This document shows positions 8,858 through 18,075 of a stretch of DNA of 64,000 nt, one piece after another. The stretch is from Desulforhopalus singaporensis (GTDB lineage: Bacteria; Desulfobacterota; Desulfobulbia; Desulfobulbales; Desulfocapsaceae). Both the position numbers and the translations under genes were made by a program. The stretch is from positions 158,960 to 222,959 of the forward strand of contig NZ_FNJI01000004.1 in the NCBI RefSeq assembly GCF_900104445.1. The letters are read 5' to 3'. Under the pieces are notes generated by a model. It was not told the origin of the DNA. It searched no databases and saw only the letters and a list, made by a program, of their open reading frames with translations. How positions within the stretch are numbered: position 1 is the first letter of the stretch; every line of letters begins with the position of its first letter.

Positions 8858-10384
8858 ATGGCGAGCAGTACGGTTCTCTCAACAGCGAACAAAGATCCCG
8901 CTTCCCTTATCGGTGACCTCGGCCCATATCATTATCTGCACACGATTCTGGAAGAGACGCCAAACGGAGTGCTGGTCGTCGGGACCGATCACAACGTGAT
9001 TCACGCAAATCCGGCGGCAAGCAGGTTTATGGGCGTTGACTATGGAGACCTCGCCGGACTCCGCCTTGAAGATGTGCTTGGTCTGCGCAACGGAGATCTT
9101 TTTCTCCTTATCAAGGATAAATTCAAAAAAAATTCCGGCTCCAAGACGTGGAAGATACGTCATGAGATCGCGTCCACCTGCGACGACGAACGGTGTGTTC
9201 TGTCGGTGGTTGTTGTAGCTCCTGTAACCCAGCTCGACTACTATCTGGTCTACCTTATCGACGTAACGCAGCAGAAAAAGCTCGAGGAACAGCTGCGGCG
9301 CAGGAATGCGTTCTTCCAGAACCTCATTGACAGTTCCGTCGACGGCATCATCGCTTCAGACATGAAGGGCAATATCATACTCTTTAACCAGGAAGCGATG
9401 GCGCTTATGGGCTATACCGAGGAGGAGACAAAGAATCTTCATGTCACCGATCTCTATAGTGAAGGCGTTGCCTATGAGCTGATCAAGCGGATGCGTTCGG
9501 ATCTTTTTGGCGGAAAGGGCAAACTGTTGCGGCACGAAGTGAGGGTGAAGCACAGGGACGGCAGCGACATCCCGGTCAGTTTTTCCGGCGGCATTATTTA
9601 CGACCGGGACCAGGAGATAGCCACTTTCGGCCTGTTTACCGATCTGCGGGCCATGCAGCAGATCGAAGAGGATCTGGAACAGACCCACCAGGCCCTCAAG
9701 CATTCCGAGCAGCTTGCAGGACTCGGCAGGCTTGCCGCCGGTGTCGCCCACGAGATAAACAATCCGATGTCCGGGATAATGCTCTACGCCAATTTTATAG
9801 CGGAGGAGCTGGCCGAGGATCATCCATCCCGCGCCGATCTGGAGACGATTATCCATGAGGCGGAAAGGTGCAAGGTCATAGTCGGAGACCTGCTTGAGTT
9901 TTCGCACCAGACCACCTATGAGATGGAGCCGACCGACCTCAATGAGGTGGTCCGCAAAACCATCACCATCCTGCAGCATCAGCCTCTTTTTCAGGAAGTT
10001 ACCTTTGCCCAGGAGCTCAGCGAAGAGCTGCATCCCATTGCCGGCAATTACATCAGGTTGAACCAGGTGATAATGAATATCGTGGTCAACGGCGCCCAGG
10101 CGATGAGAGGCAAGGGACAACTGAAGATTATCAGCAGGGCCAGGGCGAACCAGACTGTCAATGAGCTGGTCATTGAGGACACCGGGCCGGGGATCGAACC
10201 GGAAAATCTGGAAAAAATCTTTGATCCCTTCTTCACCACCAAGACTCCCGGGGAAGGGACCGGTCTCGGGCTGTCGGTGTCGTACGCCATCGTCAGGGAG
10301 CACCACGGGTCAATAAGGGTGACGTCCGAGCCCGGGAAAGGTTGTAGTTTTAGTCTTAAATTTCCAGTTATTACGGAATCTTAA
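8858..10384 (+). CDS. Cytosolic PAS-PAS sensor histidine kinase
   Basis: 508 aa with no membrane segment. Two PAS domains (about residues 28-145 and 148-265) are followed by a HisKA helix with the phospho-acceptor His in GVAHEINNP (about 295), then HATPase_c with the N box (NIVVNGAQAM), G1 (DTGPGI), F box (FDPFFTTK) and G2 (GTGLGLS). It resembles NtrB/AtoS-type soluble kinases. It sits inside the MTHFR/Hdr operon, and receiver proteins are encoded at its end (17590 and 18076), so they are likely partners. The input signal is probably intracellular: redox, a cofactor or a C1 intermediate. Confidence 0.85.
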   Translation: MASSTVLSTANKDPASLIGDLGPYHYLHTILEETPNGVLVVGTDHNVIHANPAASRFMGVDYGDLAGLRLEDVLGLRNGDLFLLIKDKFKKNSGSKTWKIRHEIASTCDDERCVLSVVVVAPVTQLDYYLVYLIDVTQQKKLEEQLRRRNAFFQNLIDSSVDGIIASDMKGNIILFNQEAMALMGYTEEETKNLHVTDLYSEGVAYELIKRMRSDLFGGKGKLLRHEVRVKHRDGSDIPVSFSGGIIYDRDQEIATFGLFTDLRAMQQIEEDLEQTHQALKHSEQLAGLGRLAAGVAHEINNPMSGIMLYANFIAEELAEDHPSRADLETIIHEAERCKVIVGDLLEFSHQTTYEMEPTDLNEVVRKTITILQHQPLFQEVTFAQELSEELHPIAGNYIRLNQVIMNIVVNGAQAMRGKGQLKIISRARANQTVNELVIEDTGPGIEPENLEKIFDPFFTTKTPGEGTGLGLSVSYAIVREHHGSIRVTSEPGKGCSFSLKFPVITES

Positions 10385-10398
10385 AACAGGGGAGTCCC

Positions 10399-10962
10399 AT
10401 GGCTGACACAAATATTTCTCCGGATGAAAGAAACGTAAAACTGCTGGCGAAACTTCAGGAGCGCGGGATAGACGTGGGGGCGTGCTACCAGTGCGGCCGC
10501 TGTTCTGCCGGGTGTCCGATAGGCGATCACTTCGACCTCTCGGTCATGGAGGTGGTGAGGCTTGCCGCATACGGCCAGGAGGAGCGGTTGGTAAAAAGCC
10601 ATGCCATCTGGCTCTGCGCCGCGTGTGAAACCTGCGCCACCAGATGTCCCAACGATATCGAGATAGCGGCCCTCATGGATGTTCTGCGGGAGCTGGCGCT
10701 CAGAAAAGAAATAGCGCCGGCGGAGCCGAGAGTCCCCCTTTTCCACCACTCTTTTCTCGGGTCGATAAGACGCTGGGGCCGGGTATATGAAATCGGCATG
10801 ATCGGCTCTTACAAGATGAAGTCGGGGGACCTGACGGGTGATATGCGACTGGGGCTGAAAATGTTCATGAAGAAGAAGCTGAAACTCAGACCCCATGCCA
10901 TTGCCGACAAGACGCAGATCAGGGAAATTTTTTCCGGCAAGGGAAAGGAGTATGACCGATGA
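10399..10962 (+). CDS. hdrC: Heterodisulfide reductase subunit C-like iron-sulfur protein
   Basis: 187 aa with AGGGGAG before the ATG. Two [4Fe-4S] motifs are visible: CYQCGRCSAGCP (about residues 31-42) and CAACETCATRCP (about 73-84). HdrC carries electrons between the HdrA flavin and the HdrB active site. It overlaps hdrB by 4 bases. The order hdrC-hdrB-hdrA-mvhD-metV-metF matches the bifurcating methylene-THF reductase clusters known from acetogens such as Moorella. Confidence 0.9.
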   Translation: MADTNISPDERNVKLLAKLQERGIDVGACYQCGRCSAGCPIGDHFDLSVMEVVRLAAYGQEERLVKSHAIWLCAACETCATRCPNDIEIAALMDVLRELALRKEIAPAEPRVPLFHHSFLGSIRRWGRVYEIGMIGSYKMKSGDLTGDMRLGLKMFMKKKLKLRPHAIADKTQIREIFSGKGKEYDR

Positions 10963-11816
10963 AACTTTCTTATTATCCAGGCTGTTCCCTCCATGGCACG
11001 GCACTCGATTACGATCAGTCGGTCCAAAGGGTCTGCAGGCAAGTAGGGGTTGAACTGGTTGAAATTCCAGACTGGAACTGTTGCGGTGCATCGTCGGCCC
11101 ATATGACTGATCATGAGATCGGGATGCGGTTGCCCATGCGTAATCTGGTCATTGCCCAGGAGCTTGGAAACGATATTCTCGTTCCCTGTGCCGCCTGTTT
11201 TCAACGGCTGAAAGCCGCCGATATCGAGCTCCGGAGAAGACCCGAGTACTGGGATGTAAAAAGCTATTCTCCGGAAATGAAAATTATCCACATCGCGACT
11301 TTTCTGGCGCAAGAACAGATACTGGGTAGGATTGGCGCTTCCACAAAAAGAGCGCTGGGCGGATTGCCGGTGGCTTGCTACTACGGCTGCCTGTCCCTGC
11401 GTAACCCGAAAATTACCGGGGCCGAAAAGTGGGAGATGCCGGAAAACCTTGAAAAGGTGAGTGCCGCCCTCGGGGCCCGGCCCGTCAGGTGGTCGCACCG
11501 GACGGAGTGCTGTTCGGGAAGTCTCACCATGGCCCGGCCGGACATTGCCGAAAAACTCGTTGGTGATATCGTCGCAGCCGCAAGGCGGGGAGGGGCGTCG
11601 GCAATGGTCACCGACTGTCCGATGTGCCAGGCAAACGTCGAGAGCAGGCAGGATCCGGCCGGGGAAGAAGAGGCGATCCCGGTCTTTTATATCACCGAGC
11701 TGATCGAGGCTGCGTTCAACGGCGATTATTCCCGCAGGCAGCAGGGGCAGCATCTTGTTACGGCATCGGTTCTTGCGGATCTGTTTGCGGGCGACTCCCT
11801 TCACAAGGAGGATTGA
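10959..11816 (+). CDS. hdrB: Heterodisulfide reductase subunit B-like protein (CCG domains)
   Basis: 285 aa. Two Cys-rich CCG domains are visible. The first has YYPGCSL at the N-terminus, then WNCCGAS and VPCAACFQRL. The second has CYYGCLS, then TECCSGS and TDCPMCQ. In known HdrB these ligate two non-cubane [4Fe-4S] clusters that handle the terminal electron acceptor. In MetVF-linked operons the acceptor is uncertain and may be folate- or thiol-based. The stop is followed after two bases by the hdrA start, whose AAGGAGG site lies inside this gene's end. Confidence 0.9.
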   Translation: MKLSYYPGCSLHGTALDYDQSVQRVCRQVGVELVEIPDWNCCGASSAHMTDHEIGMRLPMRNLVIAQELGNDILVPCAACFQRLKAADIELRRRPEYWDVKSYSPEMKIIHIATFLAQEQILGRIGASTKRALGGLPVACYYGCLSLRNPKITGAEKWEMPENLEKVSAALGARPVRWSHRTECCSGSLTMARPDIAEKLVGDIVAAARRGGASAMVTDCPMCQANVESRQDPAGEEEAIPVFYITELIEAAFNGDYSRRQQGQHLVTASVLADLFAGDSLHKED

Positions 11817-11818
11817 CC

Positions 11819-14800
11819 ATGAAAGGAGACCGAGAACAATTTTCTGAAAACAGAGTGACTCCCACAGGCGCCGTTCTGGTTATCGGCGGTGGAATCAGCG
11901 GGATGCAGTCGTCGCTTGACCTGGCCAACGCCGGGATGAAGGTTTATCTCGTCGAGAGTTCACCGGCGATCGGCGGCAAGATGGCCCAGTTGGACAAGAC
12001 CTTTCCTACCAACGACTGTTCGATGTGTATTGTCTCTCCAAAGCTCGTCGAAGTCGGACGTCATCGTAATATTGAATTGTTGACCCATAGCGAGGTCGTT
12101 GCGCTGACAGGCGACGCCGGTGACTTCAAGGCGACCATCGTTCGTCATGCCCGCTATGTCGACATAGACACCTGCACCGGCTGCGGACTCTGTGAGATGG
12201 TTTGTCCGGTTACCCATCTCTCCTATTTCCACCCGCCGGCGGAAGAGGGACAAAAGAAAAAAAAGCTTCGTCCACAGGAAAAAAGGGTAATTGCCGGCCG
12301 CTCAGCTCCTCAACCCACCTCGCTTTTCAAGTGGAAGTTCAGCGTTGACGAACAAGCGTGCGGCAAGTGCGGCGGCTGCTACAAAGCCTGTCTGCACGGG
12401 GCGGTGTCATGGCAAAAAAAAGAGACAGCGTCCATTGACCAGAACAGATGTACCGGCTGCGGGGCGTGTTACGTCGCGTGTCCGGCGGCCTTTGATGCCG
12501 TCAGGGTGGATGAGGCCCCGGGGCTTGACAAAAGCATCGGAGCAGCTGTCGGCGAGCGATCCCGGCTGCTTGCCAAACATTTTGCAGAAGAATCCCGGGG
12601 AAGCTGCATCAGGTGCGGGCTCTGCGCCATTGTCTGTGACAAGGTGATGGATATCTCCGCCCTGAAGCTGGTTGAAGAAGGAATCGAGGCCGGGGTCGAC
12701 ATCTGCCAGGTCTGCGGAGCATGCGTGTCGACGTGCCCGGTTGACTACCTGTCGATAGACAAGGTCACCAACAAAGATCCGCGTATTCTGGCAAACAGCT
12801 TCAACGAAGGACTCAATGGCAGAAAGCCGGTAAATATTCACTATCCCCAGGCGGTTCCCCGGGTCCCGGTGATAGACAGCCGCAGTTGCGTTTGCCTCAA
12901 CAGCGGCAGCTGCGGAACCTGTGCCACGGTCTGCGGGGTAGGCGCGATCCACTACGATCACGTCGAGACCAGCAGCGTGGTCGAGGTCGGGTCGGTGATA
13001 TTTTCTCCGGGAATCGAGGTGTTTGATGCATCGGTCCGCGGTGAATTCGGCTACGGGCTCTACGCCAACGTGGTCACCTCCATAGAGTTCGAGCGGCTAC
13101 TGTCGGCGTCCGGTCCCACGTCGGGGTGTGTCAAGCGTCCCGGTGACGGCAGCCATCCGAAGAAAATAGCCTGGATTCAGTGTGTTGGTTCCCGCGATCA
13201 TAGCTGTAACCGGGATTACTGTTCTTCCGTCTGCTGCATGTATGCGACCAAGGAAGCTTTTATCGCCAAGGAGCATGACGGAGCCATAGAGCCCACAATC
13301 TTTTATATCGATATGCGCTCGTTCGGTAAAAATTTCGACACCTATGTCGATCGGGCCCGGGAACACGGCATCAGGTTTGTCAGGGCGATGGTGAGCAGGA
13401 TATTTGAAGACCCGGTGACCGGAGACCTGGAACTGCGTTACGTGGACCAGGGCGGCACAAGGCAGCGTGAAGTCTTCGATATGGTCGTGCTTTCCGTCGG
13501 CATCCAGGTGCCTGAAAAGGTAAAAGAGCTGGCGCATACCCTGGCCATCGACCTGGACAGCTATGGCTTCGTCAAAACCGACTGTTATCAGCCCCTGGCA
13601 ACCAGCAGACCGGGAATATTCGTCAGCGGAGCGGTCAACGGGCCTAAGGATATCCCCGAAACGGTGTGTGAGGCAAGCGGGGCCGCGGAGGCGGCGTCCG
13701 CTTCACTGGCAAGGGCGCGCAACACTCTTGTTACCAGGCAGGAGCTGCCGCCGGAACGAGTGGTTGCCGAGGACGAGGAGCTGAGAATCGGGGTTTTTAT
13801 CTGTCACTGCGGCACCAACATCGCCTCGGTTGTCGATGTGGAGGCGGTGGTTGAATATGCCAGAAGCCTGCCTGGGGTGGTATATGCCGAACATCCGCTC
13901 TATACCTGCTCCCAGGATTCCCAGGAGCGGATGAAAGAGATTATCAGAGAACACCGGCTCAACCGGGTGGTGACTTCGGCATGTTCTCCTTCTACCCATG
14001 AACCGCTCTTTATGTCGACCCTGCAGCAGGCGGGGCTGAATAAATATTTTTTTGATATGGCCAATATCAGGGATCAGTGCAGCTGGGTGCATCCCGATGA
14101 TCCGAAAATGGCTACGGAAAAATCAAAACGGCTGACACGGATGGCGGTAGCCAACGCTTCCGCGGCGGAGCCGCTCAAGGAGATGGAGTTCGATGTCGAT
14201 TCGCGTCTGCTCGTCATCGGCGGCGGTGTCGCCGGAATGACGGCCGCCATTGAGGCCGCCAGGCAGGGGTTCGGCGTCTATCTGGTAGAACGCGAGCCGC
14301 ATCTGGGCGGGCAGTTGCGCCATCTGAGCAGAAGTGAGAACGGCAGGGAATTTTCCGGGCTGCTGGCCGAGCTTGAACGGCGGATCGGCGAGGAACCCGC
14401 GATCAGGTTATTTCTCTCCAGCGAGGTGGTGGAGCAGAGCGGGTTCGTCGGCTCCTTTGAGACCGAGATCGGCTTGCCCACCGGGGCCACGAGAACGCTT
14501 AAGCACGGCGCAATTCTCATCGCCACCGGCGCAAGGGAGTATCGGCCGCAAATATACTCACTGGGTGACCACGACTTGGTCATGACCCAGACCGAATTCG
14601 GCAGGGCCCTTGAGACCTCCAGAGCAGAAGATTGGCGCAGGCTGCAGGTGGTGATGGTGCAGTGCGCCGGCTCCAGGTGTGAACAACACCTGCCCTACTG
14701 TTCGAGGATCTGCTGCAACCAGGCTGTTCGTAACAGTCTGCGTCTTGTGGAGCTCTATCCGGAGGCGCGGGTGGACGTATTGTACCGGGATATGCGCTGT

Positions 14801-15451
14801 TACGGGCTTGGCGAGATTGACTACCGCAGGGCGCGGCTGGCCGGGGTGAACTTTATCCGGTTCGATCCTGAAAACGACAGTCCGGAGATAGAGGTGACGG
14901 AGAGCGGGATAGAGGTGCGGGTAACCGATCCCTCGATCAGGCTTCCGGTGAAGATCTGGCCCGACCTGCTGGTGCTGTCCACCGGCATGGTGCCCAGGGA
15001 TACCGAGGAGCTCGCCTCGATGCTGCGGGTTCCCCGCAACGAAGCCGGGTTTTTCATCGAGGCCCACGCCAAGCTCAGGCCGGTGGATCTTTCAAGCGAG
15101 GGGCTGTTCATGGCCGGTACCGCCCACGGTCCCAAAAGCAGCAGCGAAACCATCGTCCAGGCCCAGGCGGCGGTAGCCCGGGCGGCAACGCTTCTTTCCC
15201 GCAGGAGCCTGAAGATGTCGGGGGTGGTGTCGGTCGTCGACCCGGCCAACTGCGCGGTCTGTCTCACCTGTGTGAGGGCTTGTCCCTACGGGGTGCCGTT
15301 CATTAACGAGGACCACGCCGCCGAGATCAATCCGGCCCTGTGCCAGGGGTGCGGTATCTGCGTCGCTGAGTGTCCGGCAAAGACCATCCACCTGGGGCGT
15401 TATGACGACAGAAACCTTGAGGCCAAGATTGCAGCCTACAATAACGGCTGA
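11819..15451 (+). CDS. hdrA: Double-length HdrA (tandem fused flavin/iron-sulfur subunit)
   Basis: 1210 aa from the ATG at 11819, preceded by AAGGAGG; this is roughly twice a canonical HdrA. The first module has a GGGISGMQ FAD motif (about residue 22), NDCSMCIVSPKL (about 65), and several ferredoxin motifs between residues 115 and 330. A second module starts near 650 with IGVFICHCGTNIA, then SACSPSTHEP, a second FAD motif GGGVAGM (about 800) and a CSRICC segment. The C-terminus carries two more [4Fe-4S] motifs (CAVCLTCVRACP, CQGCGICVAECP). HdrA is the flavin bifurcation subunit. All Cys motifs seem intact. The fusion could hold two flavin sites in one chain. Confidence 0.9.
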   Translation: MKGDREQFSENRVTPTGAVLVIGGGISGMQSSLDLANAGMKVYLVESSPAIGGKMAQLDKTFPTNDCSMCIVSPKLVEVGRHRNIELLTHSEVVALTGDAGDFKATIVRHARYVDIDTCTGCGLCEMVCPVTHLSYFHPPAEEGQKKKKLRPQEKRVIAGRSAPQPTSLFKWKFSVDEQACGKCGGCYKACLHGAVSWQKKETASIDQNRCTGCGACYVACPAAFDAVRVDEAPGLDKSIGAAVGERSRLLAKHFAEESRGSCIRCGLCAIVCDKVMDISALKLVEEGIEAGVDICQVCGACVSTCPVDYLSIDKVTNKDPRILANSFNEGLNGRKPVNIHYPQAVPRVPVIDSRSCVCLNSGSCGTCATVCGVGAIHYDHVETSSVVEVGSVIFSPGIEVFDASVRGEFGYGLYANVVTSIEFERLLSASGPTSGCVKRPGDGSHPKKIAWIQCVGSRDHSCNRDYCSSVCCMYATKEAFIAKEHDGAIEPTIFYIDMRSFGKNFDTYVDRAREHGIRFVRAMVSRIFEDPVTGDLELRYVDQGGTRQREVFDMVVLSVGIQVPEKVKELAHTLAIDLDSYGFVKTDCYQPLATSRPGIFVSGAVNGPKDIPETVCEASGAAEAASASLARARNTLVTRQELPPERVVAEDEELRIGVFICHCGTNIASVVDVEAVVEYARSLPGVVYAEHPLYTCSQDSQERMKEIIREHRLNRVVTSACSPSTHEPLFMSTLQQAGLNKYFFDMANIRDQCSWVHPDDPKMATEKSKRLTRMAVANASAAEPLKEMEFDVDSRLLVIGGGVAGMTAAIEAARQGFGVYLVEREPHLGGQLRHLSRSENGREFSGLLAELERRIGEEPAIRLFLSSEVVEQSGFVGSFETEIGLPTGATRTLKHGAILIATGAREYRPQIYSLGDHDLVMTQTEFGRALETSRAEDWRRLQVVMVQCAGSRCEQHLPYCSRICCNQAVRNSLRLVELYPEARVDVLYRDMRCYGLGEIDYRRARLAGVNFIRFDPENDSPEIEVTESGIEVRVTDPSIRLPVKIWPDLLVLSTGMVPRDTEELASMLRVPRNEAGFFIEAHAKLRPVDLSSEGLFMAGTAHGPKSSSETIVQAQAAVARAATLLSRRSLKMSGVVSVVDPANCAVCLTCVRACPYGVPFINEDHAAEINPALCQGCGICVAECPAKTIHLGRYDDRNLEAKIAAYNNG

Positions 15452-15483
15452 ACCGGAAGAAGAGGCAAACAATAGGAGGAAAA

Positions 15484-15939
15484 ATGACCGATTTCTCACC
15501 AAATGTGATGGTCTTTGCCTGTCGCCACTGAGCGTATTCCGCCGCGGACCTGGCAGGTTCGGAAAGAAGAGCATATCCGCCGGCGATATCGATCGTCATG
15601 TTGCCATGTACCGGCCGGATAGATGAGTCTCTGCTGTTGAAGGCTTTTGAAAACGGCGCCGACGGAGTGATGGTCATAGGATGCCTGGAAGGGGATTGTC
15701 ACTATGTTTCGGGTAATATCCGGGCGCGTGCCCGGGTCAAGAGGGTTTACGGGATTCTTGACACCATCAGGATAGGGCCGGACCGGATCCGCATGTTTAA
15801 CCTCAGTGCCGGGGAAGGATCCAAATTCGCGGAATACACCAATGAGTTTGTGGAACAGATCCGAAAACTTGGGCCCAGCCCTATCAATGTGGTTCGAGCG
15901 AAACAGGGTTCAGCTGTAACCAGGGAGGAAGCGACATGA
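15484..15939 (+). CDS. mvhD: MvhD-like iron-sulfur subunit, predicted selenoprotein (in-frame UGA at codon 16)
   Basis: 151 residues if UGA 15529-15531 is read as selenocysteine. AGGAGG precedes the ATG at 15484. The N-terminus reads V-F-A-C-R-H-U-A-Y-S-A-A-D-L-A-G, where family members have CxWCxYxxxD, so the UGA falls on the second Cys. Downstream the same frame continues without a break through LPCTGRID, GADGVMVIGCLEGDCHY and GNIRARARV to LGP, all MvhD hallmarks. MvhD passes electrons from HdrA via a [2Fe-2S] cluster. Annotation from the internal ATG at 15598 would lose the cluster-binding N-terminus. The stop overlaps the metV start (ATGA). Confidence 0.9.
15532..15564 (+). promoter_or_regulatory. 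Bacterial SECIS-like hairpin after the UGA of mvhD
   Basis: Directly after the UGA, the arms TTCCG (15537-15541) and CGGAA (15560-15564) form an outer stem, and GACCT (15547-15551) pairs with AGGTT (15555-15559). This leaves a small GGC apical loop. The loop G lies about 21 bases beyond the UGA, within the spacing known for bacterial SECIS elements read by SelB. A 5-base asymmetric bulge lies on the 5' side. Confidence 0.75.
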
Positions 15940-16601
15940 TTACCGGTACACCAAAACCGATTGATGAAATTCTGGAGATGATCGAGCCGTATGACAACAT
16001 CATCGTCGCCGGCTGCCATGGGTGTGTCACCGTGTGCCGGGTGGGAGGGGAAAAGGAGGTTCAGGTGCTCTCGTCTACGCTGCGGCTTGCCAGGGAGGCC
16101 GCTGGCCGTCCCCTGACCATCAAGGAGGTGAGTCTTGAGAGACAGTGCGACCCTGAATATGTGGAGCAGATGCGACCCTATGTGGGAGATTTTGACGCGG
16201 TGGTGTCCATAGCCTGTGGCGCCGGAATCCAGTTTCTGGCTGAAAAGTTCAGTGCAACTCCTCTGTTGCCAGGGATCAATACCGGATTTCTCGGGGTCAC
16301 CGAGCGCCAGGGAGAGTGGAGTGAGAGGTGCCAGGGGTGCGGCGACTGCGTGCTGCACCTGACCGGAGGAATCTGCCCGGTCACCCGCTGCGCCAAGTCT
16401 CTTTTTCACGGTCCCTGCGGAGGGTCTGTCAACGGTATCTGTGAAGTGGGTAAGGACACCGCGTGCGGATGGCAGCTCATCATCGACCGTCTGAAAAAAC
16501 TGGGCCAGATGGAGAACTATACCAAGCTCAAACCCTATAAGGGATGGGATTCATCAAGGGATGGCGGCCCTCGCCGAATTATTAGGGAGGACATGATCTG
16601 A
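15936..16601 (+). CDS. metV: MetV-like methylene-THF reductase C-terminal (Cys-rich) subunit
   Basis: 221 aa. Cys clusters CHGCVTVC (near residue 29) and CQGCGDCVLHLTGGICPVTRC (near 132), followed by FHGPCGG, match the MTHFR C-terminal/MetV family, which binds iron-sulfur or zinc and partners with MetF. Start and stop overlap the neighbours (ATGA with mvhD, TGATG with metF), a sign of tight translational coupling. Known role in acetogens: MetV forms the reductase core with MetF and links it to electron carriers such as Hdr-MvhD. Confidence 0.85.
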   Translation: MITGTPKPIDEILEMIEPYDNIIVAGCHGCVTVCRVGGEKEVQVLSSTLRLAREAAGRPLTIKEVSLERQCDPEYVEQMRPYVGDFDAVVSIACGAGIQFLAEKFSATPLLPGINTGFLGVTERQGEWSERCQGCGDCVLHLTGGICPVTRCAKSLFHGPCGGSVNGICEVGKDTACGWQLIIDRLKKLGQMENYTKLKPYKGWDSSRDGGPRRIIREDMI

Positions 16602-17527
16602 TGAAATCGGGAAGCAATCTTGAAAAGGTACTGGCGGCGGGGCACTTTTCGGTAACCGCGGAATGCGGTCCTCCCCGGGGTGCCGACCCGGATATCGTCC
16701 GGAAAAAGGCCGCGCTGGTCAAGGGTAACGTGGACGCCTGCAACGTGACCGACAATCAGACTTCCGTTGTCAGGATGAGTTCGCTGGCCGGCTGCATGCT
16801 GATCAAAGAGCAGGGGATCGAGCCCCTGATACAGATGGTGGTCCGCGACCGGAACAGGATTGCGCTGCAGTCGGACCTGCTGGGCGCATCGGCGCTGGGG
16901 GTAAGGAACCTTCTCTGCCTGTCGGGCGACCATCAGAAGTTCGGTGATGATCCCCAGGCGAAAAATGTTTTCGATATCGATTCGATGCAGCTTATACATC
17001 TGGCAAAGACGATGCGGGACGAAGGGATATTCCCGTCGGGAGACAAGCTGGAGGGTGCACCGAAATTCTTCATAGGGTGTGCGGTCAATCCGTTCGCCGA
17101 CCCTTTTGAAATAAGGGTTCCCCGGTTTAAGATGAAGGCTGATGCGGGCGCCGATTTTGTCCAGACCCAGTGCATTTACAACATGGAGAAATTTAAAAAG
17201 TACCTGGAGCTGGCCAAGAGGGAGAACCTGCACGAAAGGGTGAAGATTCTCGCCGGGGTTACGCCGCTTAAATCCGCAGGGATGGCGAAGTTCATGCGCA
17301 GGATGGTGGCGGGCATCGATATTCCTGATGAAGTGGTCGACCGGATCGCTGCGGAGCCCAAAGAAAAACAGGCGGCCAAGGGGATCGAAATGTGTATCGA
17401 GCAAATCCAGGAACTCAAAGAGATGGAAGGTATTGCCGGAGTGCACGTGATGGCCATAGAATGGGAGGAGAAACTCGAGGAGATCATCGGCGGGGCAGGA
17501 CTGTTGCCGCGGCCGCTGGTCCAGTGA
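16601..17527 (+). CDS. metF: 5,10-methylenetetrahydrofolate reductase (MetF)
   Basis: 308 aa, with AGGGAGG before an ATG that overlaps the metV stop. TIM-barrel MTHFR features: TAECGPPRG with the catalytic Glu (about residue 19), NVTDNQTSVVRMS, RDRNRIALQSDLLGASALG and LSGDH with the flavin-side Asp (about 110), and later FVQTQCIYN, which holds the Gln of the folate site. It interconverts methylene-THF and methyl-THF. With methyltransferases feeding methyl groups elsewhere in the window, the oxidative direction is plausible. A paralogue lies at 7970. Confidence 0.9.
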   Translation: MKSGSNLEKVLAAGHFSVTAECGPPRGADPDIVRKKAALVKGNVDACNVTDNQTSVVRMSSLAGCMLIKEQGIEPLIQMVVRDRNRIALQSDLLGASALGVRNLLCLSGDHQKFGDDPQAKNVFDIDSMQLIHLAKTMRDEGIFPSGDKLEGAPKFFIGCAVNPFADPFEIRVPRFKMKADAGADFVQTQCIYNMEKFKKYLELAKRENLHERVKILAGVTPLKSAGMAKFMRRMVAGIDIPDEVVDRIAAEPKEKQAAKGIEMCIEQIQELKEMEGIAGVHVMAIEWEEKLEEIIGGAGLLPRPLVQ

Positions 17528-17589
17528 AGAGTCGGTAATGATCCGGAACAAAGAGAGAACTCAAATCAAGCAATGAAACGGAGGCAAAT

Positions 17590-17976
17590 ATGGCTGAGAG
17601 AAAAAAGGTACTGCTGGTAGACGATGACCCCGATTTTGTAGAAGCCGTACGGGTAATCGTTGAGGTCGGCGGCTACGATGTCCGGGTCGCCTATGACGGG
17701 AAAGAGGGACTGGAGGCTGTAGCCGAAGAAAAGCCCGACCTGATCGTGCTTGATGTGATGATGCCGGTCATGAATGGCCATGAGGCTTGCGCCGAACTGA
17801 AAAAGAACCCGGAAACCGCCAATATCCCGATAATCCTGCTCACCGCCGTAGCAGAGAGGGTGACGACCAGCCAGTACACCCACAGGGATATGCTTGAAAG
17901 CGAGGCGGAGGACTATATGCCCAAACCCGTGGAGCCGAAAGAGCTGCTTGACCTGATCAAGAGCTGGTTGAAGTAG
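17590..17976 (+). CDS. Single-domain response regulator (CheY-like receiver)
   Basis: 128 aa. The acidic pair is in VDDDPDF, the phospho-accepting Asp in IVLDVMMPV (about residue 54), a Thr/Ser switch in LLTAVAE and the Lys in MPKPVEP. No output domain is present, so it probably relays phosphate to another kinase or protein. Its position after metF and before a receiver-kinase hybrid suggests a phosphorelay with the kinases at 8858 and 18076. It ends in TAG. Confidence 0.9.
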   Translation: MAERKKVLLVDDDPDFVEAVRVIVEVGGYDVRVAYDGKEGLEAVAEEKPDLIVLDVMMPVMNGHEACAELKKNPETANIPIILLTAVAERVTTSQYTHRDMLESEAEDYMPKPVEPKELLDLIKSWLK

Positions 17977-18075
17977 CAGCGGAAAACATATAGGGGGCGG
18001 CATCCGCTGACGGTTGTTTGAGATACCGGGGCGGATGCCAGGGGGGAGTTGCACCTTTCTGGCAGGAAGATGATT

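Noticed and set aside
9356..10306. 316-residue minus-strand frame
   Set aside because: Antisense of the histidine kinase; high-GC third positions make such shadows common here.
15598..15939. Short MvhD frame starting at the internal ATG 15598
   Set aside because: It drops the conserved Cys motif; an AGGAGG site, intact upstream frame and SECIS-like hairpin support the longer Sec-containing gene.
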